Assembly: GCA_026984045.1 (NCBI GenBank)
Contig: JALSSV010000021.1
Coordinates: forward strand, 1-64,000
Origin: Chromatiales bacterium
Lineage (GTDB): Bacteria > Pseudomonadota > Gammaproteobacteria > UBA6429 > Thiohalophilaceae
Length of the DNA: 64,000 nucleotides
Direction: 5' to 3'
The first letter of the stretch is position 1. Each line of letters starts with the position of its first letter. Made by a program: the position numbers and the translations under genes. Positions 41,170 to 49,803 of the stretch are shown one piece after another. Under the pieces are notes generated by a model. The model had not been told where the DNA came from. It searched no databases and was given only the letters and a program-made list of their open reading frames with translations.

Positions 41170-41283
41170 GCCCAGGGGGTGGGGGGAGCGGTTTCGTGAC
41201 CGTCGGCCGCAGGGATGCGGCCGTCGAGCCTACAGGGACGTATTCACGGCGTGTCACGAAACCGCTCCCCCCACCCCCTGGGC
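41170..41283. repeat. Giant palindrome, copy 4 (most diverged stem)
   Basis: Perfect 31-bp stem: 41170-41200 pairs with 41253-41283. The arm begins GCCCAGGGGGTGGGGGGAGC and ends GGTTTCGTGAC; only the ends match the other copies. The 52-base core is again nearly identical (CAGGGATGCGGCCGTCGAGC, then CTACAGGGACGTATTCACGG). It lies 3' of the gene at 40584-41036 and upstream of sat. No outer stem found. Confidence 0.9.
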
Positions 41284-41384
41284 GATCCCGAACAAAAGAA
41301 CAGGCTCGATGAACCCGTGATTCAGTGCGACAGACACCCGGGTAGGCGATCCGGCCTTCGTCCAGAATAAATCCCCTTTATACC
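41284..41384. other. Region between palindrome copy 4 and the sat promoter
   Basis: About 100 bases with no gene. It holds moderately AT-rich sequence (AATAAATCCCCTTTATACCC) that may contain a -10-like element; nothing stronger is visible. Confidence 0.4.
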
Positions 41385-41424
41385 CGTCAAGGTAAAACTA
41401 GGGTTTCCCTGCCCCTTCGCCCCT
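41385..41424 (+). promoter_or_regulatory. Motif shared by the hsp20 and sat upstream regions (copy 2)
   Basis: CGTCAAGGTAAAACTAGGGT continues TTCCCTGCCCCTTCGCCCC. It keeps an imperfect AGGTAAA / TTTCCCT dyad. About 31 of 39 positions agree with 37364-37403. It ends about 105 bases before the sat ATG. Confidence 0.55.
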
Positions 41425-41527
41425 TCCTTTTGCCGGGAAAAGTGGCTAAGTTAACGTCCCGCTCTCCGACGGAGGGCGCGTTCATCATTTCTCAGTCATT
41501 CACTCTCAGACCAGAAGGGACGGGCAC

Positions 41528-42745
41528 ATGTCCAAGCTAGTAAATCCACATGGCGGCGGCGAACTGAAGCCGTTGCTGCTCGAAGGGGAGGCGCTGGAGG
41601 CGGAAAAGGCCAAGGCCGCCACGCTGCCGAAAGTCACCATCAGTTCCCGTGAAGCCGGCGACATCATCATGATGGGCATCGGCGGGTTCACCCCGCTGGA
41701 AGGCTTCATGACCCGCGCCGACTGGGAAGGCGTGTGCGACGGCATGAAGATGGCCAACGGCCTGTTCTGGCCCATTCCCATCACCCTGTCCACCGACACC
41801 GACACGGCCAACGGCCTCAAGGAAGGCGACGAGATCGCGCTCTACGACCCGGAGCGTGACGAGATCCTCGCCACCATGAAGGTTACCGAGAAGTACACCA
41901 TCGACAAGGCCCACGAGTGCATGCAGGTCTACAAGACCACCGATCTGGAGCACCCGGGCGTGAAGATGGTCATGGCCCAGGGCGACGTGAACCTGGCCGG
42001 CCCCATCAAGGTGCTCTCCCAGGGCGGCTTCCCGGAAGAGTACGGCGATCAGTTCATGACCCCCGCCCAGACCCGCGCCGAGTTCGAAAAGCGCGGCTGG
42101 AGCACCATCGCCGCCTTCCAGACCCGCAACCCCATGCACCGCTCCCACGAGTACCTGGCCAAGATCGCCATCGAAACCCTCGACGGCGTGCTGATCCACT
42201 CCCTGCTGGGCAAGCTCAAGCCGGGCGACATCCCCGCCAGCGTGCGCAGCCGCGCCATCGGCACCCTGATCGACAAGTACTTCGCCCCCAACACCGTGAT
42301 CCAGGCCGGCTATCCGCTCGACATGCGCTATGCCGGTCCCCGCGAGGCCCTGCTGCACGCCCTGTTCCGCCAGAACTACGGCTGCTCGCACCAGATCGTG
42401 GGCCGTGACCATGCCGGCGTGGGCGACTACTACGGGCCCTTCGACGCCCACCACATCTTCGACGAGATCCCCAAGGACGCCCTGGAGACCCAGCCGCTGA
42501 AGATCGACTGGACCTTCTGGTGCTACAAGTGCGATGGCATGGCCTCCATGAAGACCTGCCCGCACGACGCCGAGGATCGCCTGCTGCTCTCCGGCACCAA
42601 GCTGCGCAAGGCCCTCTCGGAAGGCCAGGAAGTCTCGGACAAGTTCTCGCGGCCGGAAGTGCTGGAGATCCTGCGCGAATACTATGCGGGGCTCAAGGAC
42701 GACGAGAAGGTGGAAGTCAAGCTCAGCGGCCATTCGGCCAAGTAA
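41528..42745 (+). CDS. sat: Sulfate adenylyltransferase (dissimilatory-type ATP sulfurylase)
   Basis: A 405-residue homo-oligomeric ATP sulfurylase of the sulfur-oxidiser/sulfate-reducer type, not CysDN. The ATP/APS site is [20 protein letters not shown] (QxRNPxHxxHE), the [20 protein letters not shown] loop is present, and the zinc-ligand cysteines are in [15 protein letters not shown]. In a sulfur oxidiser it runs in reverse, making ATP and sulfate from APS and PPi. AprAB is not in the window. ATG 41528; a strong terminator follows. Confidence 0.95.
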   Translation: MSKLVNPHGGGELKPLLLEGEALEAEKAKAATLPKVTISSREAGDIIMMGIGGFTPLEGFMTRADWEGVCDGMKMANGLFWPIPITLSTDTDTANGLKEGDEIALYDPERDEILATMKVTEKYTIDKAHECMQVYKTTDLEHPGVKMVMAQGDVNLAGPIKVLSQGGFPEEYGDQFMTPAQTRAEFEKRGWSTIAAFQTRNPMHRSHEYLAKIAIETLDGVLIHSLLGKLKPGDIPASVRSRAIGTLIDKYFAPNTVIQAGYPLDMRYAGPREALLHALFRQNYGCSHQIVGRDHAGVGDYYGPFDAHHIFDEIPKDALETQPLKIDWTFWCYKCDGMASMKTCPHDAEDRLLLSGTKLRKALSEGQEVSDKFSRPEVLEILREYYAGLKDDEKVEVKLSGHSAK

Positions 42746-42784
42746 GTGTGGCATCGTCCGGCACCGCCGGGACGCAAGGAAAAG

Positions 42785-42814
42785 CCGGGGCCAGCAGGCC
42801 CCGGTTTTTTTTTG
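42785..42814 (+). terminator. Rho-independent terminator of sat
   Basis: GCCGGGGCC, loop AGCA, GGCCCCGG then TTTTTTTTT, 40 bases after the sat stop. Textbook hairpin plus T-run. Confidence 0.95.
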
Positions 42815-42855
42815 CGTCCCTCACCGCGTCCCCCACGGCGCGGTCGATGCCGGTG

Positions 42856-43722
42856 TCAGGGCGAGTCGGTCCGGGTCTTCGGAAAACGGATCAGCACCAG
42901 ATAGGGCCGGGTGGGCTCATAGTCGGCATTGTCGGCGGCGCGAAAGCCCGGAAAGCCGATGGCCCGCAGCACGGACTGACCCGCCGGTTTGCGATCCATC
43001 TCCACCAGGATCTGCTGCAGCCGTTGGCCCAAATCGGGGGGCAGATCGCTGGCCACCAGCACGGCCATGTTCGGCAGGGGCGGCGTGCTGCCGATGCGGC
43101 GCAGGGGCAGGCCCTTCTTCAGCGCCTTGTTGACGGCATTCACCGAGACCACGGCGGCATCGGCATCCCCGCCGAGCACGCTCTGATAGGCCGCATTGTG
43201 GCTCTGGTAGGCGATGAACAGGGGCGGCCTGGAAAGCCGCTGCTGCAGATAGTCCATTCCCGACTGGGTGATGATGGCCGGTCGTGGCGGCGTGGCGATC
43301 CGTTTGCCGGCCAGATCGGCAATGCGGTGCAGCGGGCTGTCCTCGCGCACCACGATGTAGCCCACCAGATCCTTCCTGAGACTCGCCACCACCCGGTAGC
43401 GACCGGAATCGGCCGCCAGCAGGGCGAAATGGGGGGCCGTCACCACGATGTCGTAACGGCGATCCGCGGTACGCTGGACGAAGGTGGGAAAGTCGCGGGC
43501 CGTCACCATCACCACCTCGCGCCCCAGCTCCCTTTCGAGATAGCCGATCAGAGGCGCAAAGCGCTTGAACAGGGCAATGGTGCTGATGATGGGAAAGAAT
43601 CCCAGCATCAACGGCTTTGGCTTGTCGGCCGCTTCGGTGCCGGTGGGCGGAATGAGCAGCAACAGGGCAAGCAGCCATGAAAAATGACGGGCGAAACGGG
43701 ATCGGCAAGTCGGTTGAGGCAT
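42856..43722 (-). CDS. PhnD/TctC-like periplasmic substrate-binding protein
   Basis: A 288-residue PhnD-superfamily binding protein. The signal peptide spans about residues 8-31 (FSWLLALLLLIPPTGTEAA), followed by LGFFPIISTIALFKRFAPLI, YDIVVTAPHFALLAADSG, VVREDSPLHRIADLAGKRIA and a hinge region YQSHNAAYQSVLGGDADAAV. No permease or ATPase is nearby, so it is an orphan; ligand (phosphonate, phosphite or another small anion) unknown. Convergent with sat. Confidence 0.88.
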   Translation of the reverse strand: MPQPTCRSRFARHFSWLLALLLLIPPTGTEAADKPKPLMLGFFPIISTIALFKRFAPLIGYLERELGREVVMVTARDFPTFVQRTADRRYDIVVTAPHFALLAADSGRYRVVASLRKDLVGYIVVREDSPLHRIADLAGKRIATPPRPAIITQSGMDYLQQRLSRPPLFIAYQSHNAAYQSVLGGDADAAVVSVNAVNKALKKGLPLRRIGSTPPLPNMAVLVASDLPPDLGQRLQQILVEMDRKPAGQSVLRAIGFPGFRAADNADYEPTRPYLVLIRFPKTRTDSP

Positions 43723-44081
43723 GGTTCTCTTCCCTGGTTTCGGACCAACCGGTCACACCATAATCGACCTGCCCCGGCTTGCCAACATCCGGTCGTTTTG
43801 GCGCCGGGCATAAAGGCAATTTATCAAACCGATGACATGACATGCCGGAAAACCGCGGTCCCGAATACGGCCAGCCCATGGAAAACTGAAAAATACCGCC
43901 TAATATCAATGAAATGCGCCGCTCCAGCGGGCCAGAGTCGTTGCTCAGGCCACCTCCCCGGAAGGGATATGGCCGGACCTCATCTGTATAAGCATATAAT
44001 GATTTTATTAATTGCCTAATAATCCTGATTGGGCAGCTCGGATTTAGACCCCGTATAATCGCGCCCCCTTTTGCAAAGGTC
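43723..44081. other. Intergenic region upstream of soeA
   Basis: About 360 bases between divergent genes (PhnD-like and soeA). The right half is AT-rich (GCATATAATGATTTTATTAA), containing one TATAAT at about 43995 and another at 44054-44059 (CCCGTATAATCGC), the latter 23 bases before soeA and thus the likelier -10. No palindrome copy, no FNR box and no gene were recognised. Confidence 0.5.
44054..44059 (+). promoter_or_regulatory. -10 element of the soeABC operon
   Basis: TATAAT 23 bases before the soeA ATG. The best -35 candidate, TTGGGC, is 19 bases upstream, slightly long, so activator help is possible. Only the -10 is convincing. Confidence 0.45.
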
Positions 44082-46991
44082 ATGAGCATGTCGAACATCC
44101 ACGTCGCCGAGGCCGCCCCCGAGGGCAGCTACGAAGTCAAGAACACCACCTGCTACATGTGCGCCTGCCGCTGCGGGATCCGCGTGACCCTGCGCGACGG
44201 CGAAGTGCGCTACATCCAGGGCAACCCCGATCACCCCCTGAACAAGGGCGTGATCTGCGCCAAGGGGGCCTCGGGGATCATGAAGCAGTACTCCCCGGCC
44301 CGGCTCACCCGGCCCCTCCGGCGCAAGGAAGGGACCGAGCGCGGCGCTGCCGAGTTCGAGCCCATCTCCTGGGACGAGGCCTTCGAGATCATGGAAACGC
44401 GCCTGAAGAAGCTGCGCGCCACCGATCCGAAAAAGTTCGCCCTGTTCACCGGCCGCGACCAGATGCAGGCGCTGACCGGCCTGTTCGCCAAGCAGTTCGG
44501 CACCCCCAACTACGCCGCCCACGGCGGCTTCTGCTCGGTGAACATGGCCACCGGCATGATCTACACCATCGGCGGCTCCTTCTGGGAGTTCGGCGGCCCG
44601 GACCTGGACCGCGCCAAGCTGTTCGTGATGATCGGCACCGCCGAGGATCACCACTCCAACCCCATGAAGATCGCCATCTCCAGGTTCAAGCGCAACGGCG
44701 GCCGCTTCATCTCCGTGAACCCGGTGCGCAGCGGCTACTCGGCCATCGCCGACGAATGGGTGCCCATCAAGCCGGGCACCGACGGCGCCCTGCTGCTGGC
44801 CATCATCCACGAGCTGATCAAGCAGGGCCTCTACGACCGCGACTTCCTGGTCAAGTACACCAACGCCGCCGAGCTGGTGAACCGGGACGAGTCCAGCGAC
44901 GCCTTCGGCCTGTTCGTGCGCCGCGAGGACATGGACGTGGAGGAAGGCTGCTTCGATCCCCAGAACAAGCTGTGGTGGGACCGCCTCACCGACCAGCCGG
45001 TGAGCACCCTCACCGAGGACGCCGATCCCTTCCTGCTGGGCGAATACACCCTGGAAGACGGCACGCCGGTCAAGCCGGCCTTCCAGCTTCTCAAGGAGCG
45101 GGTGGAGCAGTACACCCCGGAATGGGCCGCCAGCATCACCGGCATCCCGGCCGAGACCATCCGCCGCCTGGCCCACGAGATGGGTATCGTGGCCCGCGAC
45201 GAGAAGATCGAACTGCCCATCGCCTGGACCGACGTGTGGGGCAAGGATCACGAGACCGTTACCGGCAACCCGGTGGCCTTCCATGCCATGCGTGGCCTGG
45301 CCGCCCACTCCAACGGCTTCCAGACCATCCGCGCCCTGTCGATCCTGATGACCCTCCTCGGCACCATCGACCGCCCCGGCGGCTTTCGCCACAAGGCGCC
45401 CTTCCCCCGGCCCATTCCGCCCTGCGCCAAGACCCCGAAGGGCCCCGAGGGCGTCAAGCCCGACACACCGCTGGCCGGCATGCCGCTGGGCTGGCCCGCC
45501 GATCCCAACGATCTGTTCGTGGACGACAAGGGCGAGCCGGTGCGCATCGACAAGGCCTTCTCCTGGGAGTATCCCCTCTCCGCCCACGGCCTGATGCACA
45601 ACGTGATCACCAACGCCTGGCGCCAGGATCCCTATCCGATCGACACCCTGTTCATCTTCATGGCCAACATGGCCTGGAACTCGACCATGAACACGGACGA
45701 AGTGCGCAAGATGCTCAACGACAAGGACGACAACGGCGAGTACCGGATTCCGTTCATCATCGTCGCCGACGCCTTCGAGTCGGAGATGACCGCCTTCGCC
45801 GATCTGATCCTGCCCGACACCACCTATCTCGAGCGGCACGACGTGATGTCCATGCTCGACCGCCCCATCTCCGAGTTCGACGGCCCGGTGGACTCGGTGC
45901 GCATCCCCGTGCTGCCGCCCACCGGCGAGTGCAGGCCCTTCCAGGAAGTGCTCATCGAGCTGGGCACGCGCCTCAAGCTGCCCGCCTTCGTCAAGGAAGA
46001 CGGCTCGCGCAAGTACCGCGACTATCCCGACTTCATCGTCAACTACGAAACCGAGCCGGGCTCGGGGATCGGCTTTCTGGCCGGCTGGCGCGGCAAGGGG
46101 GGCGAGAAGTTCATGAAGGGCGAACCCAACCCCAGCCAGTGGGAAATGTACGAGAAGAACAACTGCGTCTATCACTACGAGCTGCCCAAGTCGTACCAGT
46201 ACATGCGCAACTGGAACCAGGGCTACCTGCGCTGGGCCCAGGAACACCGCCTGACCCGTTACGACGAGCCCATCAACTGCCACATCTACTCGGAAGTGCT
46301 GCAGAAGTTCCGCCTCGCCGCCCAGGGCAAGCGCCCCGGCAAGCAGCCGCCGGCGCACCTGCGCCAGCGCATCGAGACCCACTTCGATCCGCTGCCCTTC
46401 TACTTCGAGCCGCTGGAGTCGTCGCTGACCGACAAGCACAAGTATCCGCTCAACGCCATCACCCAGCGACCCATGGCCATGTACCACTCCTGGGATTCGC
46501 AGAACGCCTGGCTGCGGCAGATCCACACCTACAACTATCTGTACGTGCATCCCTCCTTGGGCGCCAGGCACGGCTTCAACGACGGTGACTGGATCTGGGT
46601 GGAGTCCATGCACGGCAAGGTGCGCTGCATGTGCCGCTTCTCCGAAGCGGTGGAGCCCGGCACCGTGTGGACCTGGAACGCCATTGGCAAGTCCCGCGGC
46701 GCCTGGCGGCTGTCGCCCGACGCCGACGAGGCCAACAAGGGCTTCCTGCTCAACCACCTGATTTCCGAAGAACTGCCGGCCCACGACGCGGGCGAGCATG
46801 TCTCCAACTCGGACCCGGTGACCGGCCAGGCCGGCTGGTACGACGTGCGGGTGCGCGTGTACAAGGCCAGGCCCGACGAGCCGAAGGTCACCGCGCCGCA
46901 GTTCGCGCCCATGCCGGCCCTGCCCGGCACCGGCCGCACGCCGAAGTGGCTGGCCTTCTTCGCCGGCAGGTTCACGAAGAAATCGGCCTGA
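44082..46991 (+). CDS. soeA: Sulfite-oxidising molybdoenzyme catalytic subunit SoeA
   Basis: A 969-residue DMSO-reductase-family molybdopterin oxidoreductase. The N-terminal [4Fe-4S] site is CYMCACRCGIRV ... GVICAKG, then HGGFCSVNMATGMIYTIGGS near the Mo site and the C-terminal dinucleotide-binding domain from about 790. No Tat signal, so it faces the cytoplasm, as in SoeABC of Allochromatium, which oxidises sulfite to sulfate and feeds electrons to quinone. Operon soeA-soeB-soeC, with 52 and 105 bases between genes. ATG 44082 (or 44088). Confidence 0.9.
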   Translation: MSMSNIHVAEAAPEGSYEVKNTTCYMCACRCGIRVTLRDGEVRYIQGNPDHPLNKGVICAKGASGIMKQYSPARLTRPLRRKEGTERGAAEFEPISWDEAFEIMETRLKKLRATDPKKFALFTGRDQMQALTGLFAKQFGTPNYAAHGGFCSVNMATGMIYTIGGSFWEFGGPDLDRAKLFVMIGTAEDHHSNPMKIAISRFKRNGGRFISVNPVRSGYSAIADEWVPIKPGTDGALLLAIIHELIKQGLYDRDFLVKYTNAAELVNRDESSDAFGLFVRREDMDVEEGCFDPQNKLWWDRLTDQPVSTLTEDADPFLLGEYTLEDGTPVKPAFQLLKERVEQYTPEWAASITGIPAETIRRLAHEMGIVARDEKIELPIAWTDVWGKDHETVTGNPVAFHAMRGLAAHSNGFQTIRALSILMTLLGTIDRPGGFRHKAPFPRPIPPCAKTPKGPEGVKPDTPLAGMPLGWPADPNDLFVDDKGEPVRIDKAFSWEYPLSAHGLMHNVITNAWRQDPYPIDTLFIFMANMAWNSTMNTDEVRKMLNDKDDNGEYRIPFIIVADAFESEMTAFADLILPDTTYLERHDVMSMLDRPISEFDGPVDSVRIPVLPPTGECRPFQEVLIELGTRLKLPAFVKEDGSRKYRDYPDFIVNYETEPGSGIGFLAGWRGKGGEKFMKGEPNPSQWEMYEKNNCVYHYELPKSYQYMRNWNQGYLRWAQEHRLTRYDEPINCHIYSEVLQKFRLAAQGKRPGKQPPAHLRQRIETHFDPLPFYFEPLESSLTDKHKYPLNAITQRPMAMYHSWDSQNAWLRQIHTYNYLYVHPSLGARHGFNDGDWIWVESMHGKVRCMCRFSEAVEPGTVWTWNAIGKSRGAWRLSPDADEANKGFLLNHLISEELPAHDAGEHVSNSDPVTGQAGWYDVRVRVYKARPDEPKVTAPQFAPMPALPGTGRTPKWLAFFAGRFTKKSA

Positions 46992-47043
46992 ACCCCGCAA
47001 CCCGGCGGCGCCGCCCGCCTCCCGAACGAACGAGCGAACGGAC

Positions 47044-47775
47044 ATGACGCAACTGGCACTGGTAATCGATCTCAACGTCTGCGTGGGCTGCCACGCCTGC
47101 GTGACCTCCTGCAAGGAGTGGAACACTTCCGGCTCGGCCGGCCCCCTGTGCGACGACAATCCCTACGGCGCGGGCCCCACCGGCACCTTCTTCAACCGCG
47201 TGCAGACCTACGAGGTGGGCGAGTTCCCCAACACGGAAACCGTGCACTTCCCCAAGAGCTGCCTGCATTGTGAAGATCCGCCCTGCGTGCCGGTGTGCCC
47301 CACCGGCGCCAGCTACAAGCGCGACAAGGACGGCATCGTGCTGGTGGACTACGACAAGTGCATCGGCTGCCGCTACTGCTCCTGGGCCTGCCCCTACGGC
47401 GTGCGCGAGATCGACGAGCACCAGAAGGTGATGAAGAAGTGCACCCTGTGCGTGGATCGGATCTACGACGAATCGCTGCCCGAGTCGGAGCGCAAGCCGG
47501 CCTGCGTGCTGGCCTGTCCCACCAGCGCCCGCCTGTTCGGCGACGTGCACGATCCCCAGTCGGAGGTCTCCATCGCCATCCGCGAGGAAGGCGGCTACGC
47601 CCTGATGCCCGAATGGGGCACCAAGCCGTCCAACCACTACCTGCCGCGGCGCAAGACCCGCCTGCACATCCACGAGGACGAACTGGTGCGGGCCGACAAC
47701 CCGCTCAAGAAGGAGCAGCGCGAACACGCCGCGCCGGTGGACGCACCGACCCTGGACGATTCGACAAGCTGGTAA
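47044..47775 (+). CDS. soeB: Iron-sulfur subunit SoeB
   Basis: A 243-residue ferredoxin-like subunit with four cysteine motifs: CVGCHACVTSCKEW, CLHCEDPPCVPVCPTGAS, CIGCRYCSWACPYG and CTLCVDRIYDESLPESERKP followed by ACVLACPTSA, giving four [4Fe-4S] clusters. No signal peptide; it links cytoplasmic SoeA to the membrane SoeC. Part of the soeABC operon. Confidence 0.93.
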   Translation: MTQLALVIDLNVCVGCHACVTSCKEWNTSGSAGPLCDDNPYGAGPTGTFFNRVQTYEVGEFPNTETVHFPKSCLHCEDPPCVPVCPTGASYKRDKDGIVLVDYDKCIGCRYCSWACPYGVREIDEHQKVMKKCTLCVDRIYDESLPESERKPACVLACPTSARLFGDVHDPQSEVSIAIREEGGYALMPEWGTKPSNHYLPRRKTRLHIHEDELVRADNPLKKEQREHAAPVDAPTLDDSTSW

Positions 47776-47802
47776 TCAACAGCAGAGAAAAGAGCAAAGC
47801 GG

Positions 47803-47857
47803 AAAGATACAAGCGCGGGGAATCCCCCCGCCACATTCCCTTGTCTCTTGTATCTTT
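47803..47857 (+). other. Intercistronic hairpin between soeB and soeC
   Basis: AAAGATACAAG (47803-47813) is exactly complementary to CTTGTATCTTT (47847-47857), with a nested GCGGGG/CCCCCGC stem inside. It is followed by a third, direct CTTGTATC at 47861-47868. It occupies most of the 105 bases between soeB and soeC. Probably a structured mRNA element tuning soeC, or a small repeat. Confidence 0.6.
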
Positions 47858-47880
47858 ACACTTGTATCCGAGGTACAACC

Positions 47881-48858
47881 ATGCATCCGGCATTTTCCGT
47901 CATCTTTCTCACTACCCTGATCGGCGTGGGCCAGGGGCTGTTCCTGGCCATCTTCACCGGGCAGAGCTATTCGGCGGTGGAGCTGCTGCCTTCCGAGGAC
48001 AGCGTGGCCTTCTACGGCACCGGGGCGATGATCGCCCTGGGCTTCCTGGTGGCCGGGCTGATCGCCTCGGTGTTCCACCTGGGCCGGCCCGAGCGGGCCT
48101 GGCGGGCGGCCAGCCAGTGGCGCACCTCCTGGCTGTCGCGGGAGGTGATCGCCCTGCCGGTGCTGATGTTCCTGGTGTTCCTGTACGGCGTCATGCACTT
48201 CTTCGGCTGGGACACGGTGCTGTTCACCAGCCCCACCGGCGCGCGCCTGCAGGTGACCCTGGTGGTCGGCACCCTGGGCGCCATCGCCACCTTCGCCCTG
48301 TTCCTGTGCACCGGCATGATCTACGCGGCGGTGAAGTTCCTCCAGGAATGGGCCTCGCCGCTGACGGTGATCAACTACCTGCTGCTCGGCACCATGTCCG
48401 GCTTCACCCTGGCCACCGCCTTCGCCAGCCTCACCGCGCCCGATCTGGTGCACTTCTTCGGCGTGTGGACCACCCTCATCACCCTGGCCGCCTTCGTCAC
48501 CCGCTTCGCCTCGCTGGTGCGCAACGCCCGCATCAAGTACAAGTCCAGCATCCAGACCGCCATCGGCATCCGCCACAGCCAGATCCAGCAGAAGTCCATG
48601 GGCTTCATGGGCGGCTCGGTCAACACCCGCGACTTCTTCCACCACAAGAGCCCGCAGTTCCTCAGAACCGTCAAGCTGCTGTTCCTGCTGCTGGCCTTCT
48701 TCGCCCCGCTGATCCTGCTGTGGGTGGGCATGGAGCAGAACCACAGCGGCATCCTCCTGGCCGCCTTCGTCGTGCAATACCTCGGCCTCGTCGCCGAGCG
48801 CTGGTTCTTCTTCGCCCAGGCGAACCATCCGCAGAATCTGTATTACCAGACGGTGTGA
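47881..48858 (+). CDS. soeC: Membrane anchor subunit SoeC (DmsC/NrfD-like)
   Basis: A 325-residue inner-membrane subunit with eight TM segments (MHPAFSVIFLTTLIGVGQGL, IALGFLVAGLIASVFHLGRP, VTLVVGTLGAIATFALFLCT). DmsC-type anchor with quinone site near the HLGRPERAWRA loop. It lacks heme-ligating CxxCH. ATG 47881 after GAGGTAC; an earlier in-frame ATG overlaps the hairpin. Passes sulfite electrons to the quinone pool. Confidence 0.9.
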   Translation: MHPAFSVIFLTTLIGVGQGLFLAIFTGQSYSAVELLPSEDSVAFYGTGAMIALGFLVAGLIASVFHLGRPERAWRAASQWRTSWLSREVIALPVLMFLVFLYGVMHFFGWDTVLFTSPTGARLQVTLVVGTLGAIATFALFLCTGMIYAAVKFLQEWASPLTVINYLLLGTMSGFTLATAFASLTAPDLVHFFGVWTTLITLAAFVTRFASLVRNARIKYKSSIQTAIGIRHSQIQQKSMGFMGGSVNTRDFFHHKSPQFLRTVKLLFLLLAFFAPLILLWVGMEQNHSGILLAAFVVQYLGLVAERWFFFAQANHPQNLYYQTV

Positions 48859-48907
48859 AACCGTCTGACGATCCAACGCGAAGGCGCAACGAGACGGCAA
48901 CAACCTC

Positions 48908-49043
48908 GTAGGAGCGGCGCCCTCGCCGCGATGACGGGTAGCTGGGGCCGGGTGGCGGTGGCTGGAGAAACCCAACGCTTTTCCCAGCTACCCGGCCCCA
49001 GCTACCCGCTACCGCAAGGTCGCGGCGAGGGCGCCGCTCCTAC
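48908..49043. repeat. Nested REP element (TAGGAGCG outside, GGGTAGC inside)
   Basis: Outer arms 48908-48931 and 49020-49043 (GTAGGAGCGGCGCCCTCGCC + GCGA) are a perfect 24-bp inverted repeat. Inner arms 48936-48953 and 48990-49007 (GGGTAGCTGGGGCCGGGT) are a perfect 18-bp inverted repeat. Both are members of dispersed families found singly elsewhere in the window. Lies between soeC and the FNR box of ubiT. Confidence 0.85.
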
Positions 49044-49082
49044 AGGTCGCGCCATCTGGCTTCCTTCGCGTTGGCGCCCTGA

Positions 49083-49096
49083 TTGATCCTGATCAA
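49083..49096 (+). promoter_or_regulatory. FNR/ANR box of ubiT
   Basis: TTGATCCTGATCAA is a perfect match to the FNR/ANR consensus TTGATnnnnATCAA, 38 bases before the ubiT ATG. Implies anaerobic activation, as known for UbiTUV genes in other proteobacteria. Confidence 0.85.
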
Positions 49097-49133
49097 CATC
49101 CCGCGACAGGAAGCGGGTTACATTCCCCGGGCC

Positions 49134-49613
49134 ATGAAACCGCCCGTCCTGCCCCTGCAACTGTTGCTCAATGCGCTGCCGGCAAAGGTACACAGCCACG
49201 TCACGGCGCGGGTGTGCAACCACCTGCTCAGGGGGCTGCCCAGCGCCGGGCGGTTGCGGGAACTGGACGGCAAGCGCCTCTGGATCACCATCACCGACAC
49301 CGACACCCGCCTGGCCTGGCGCATCGAAGGCGGCCGCCTGCGGCCCGATGCCTCGGACACGCCGCCGGAGATCCACATCCGCGGCGATCTGCACAACCTC
49401 CTGCGCCTGGCCCGCCGCGAGGAGGACCCGGACACCCTGTTCTTCGCCCGCAGGCTCTCCCTGGAAGGCAACACCGAAGACGGCCTGCTGGTGAAGAACT
49501 TCCTCGACGCCCTGGAATTCGATCTCCCCGCCCACCTGCAGGCCGTCCTCGGCCCGCGCCTCGCCCGCCCGCTGCTGCCGATCGCGCGCCGCGCGCAGGC
49601 CCGGTTCTCCTGA
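49134..49613 (+). CDS. ubiT: SCP2-domain protein UbiT (O2-independent ubiquinone synthesis)
   Basis: A 159-residue SCP2 lipid-binding protein like E. coli YhbT/UbiT. It starts MKPPVLPLQLLLNALPAKVH, contains DGKRLWITITDTDTRLAWRI, EIHIRGDLHNLLRLARREED and FFARRLSLEGNTEDGLLVKN. It is thought to bind prenylated ubiquinone intermediates for the UbiU-UbiV hydroxylase. Convergent with the ubiUV operon and preceded by a perfect FNR box. No membrane segment. Confidence 0.92.
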   Translation: MKPPVLPLQLLLNALPAKVHSHVTARVCNHLLRGLPSAGRLRELDGKRLWITITDTDTRLAWRIEGGRLRPDASDTPPEIHIRGDLHNLLRLARREEDPDTLFFARRLSLEGNTEDGLLVKNFLDALEFDLPAHLQAVLGPRLARPLLPIARRAQARFS

Positions 49614-49632
49614 TCCCTTCTTTCGGATTTCA

Positions 49633-49678
49633 GTGGAAGCAACGCAGAGAACGCAGAGACGCAGAGATCGCAGAGTTT
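49633..49678. repeat. CTCTGCG dispersed repeat, copy D (reverse)
   Basis: GTGGAAGCAACGCAGAGAAC, then GCAGAGACGCAGAGATCGCA, the complement of the family at 5-56 and 1290-1332. Lies between the convergent ubiT and ubiV genes, followed at 49762-49785 by CTCGTCCCTCGTCCCTCGG, another simple repeat. Confidence 0.75.
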
Positions 49679-49803
49679 GGTTGGTGATTCTGTGCCAATC
49701 CGCGCAGTAGCCCGGATGAAGCGAAGCGAAATCCGGGGAAACGCCGTGACGTTTTTTTCCGAATCCTCGTCCCTCGTCCCTCGGCCCCGGCCCGGTCGCG
49801 GCG

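Noticed and set aside
44016-47159. Long minus-strand open frame opposite soeA (over 1000 codons)
   Set aside because: Antisense shadow of soeA; low complexity and no recognisable domain.
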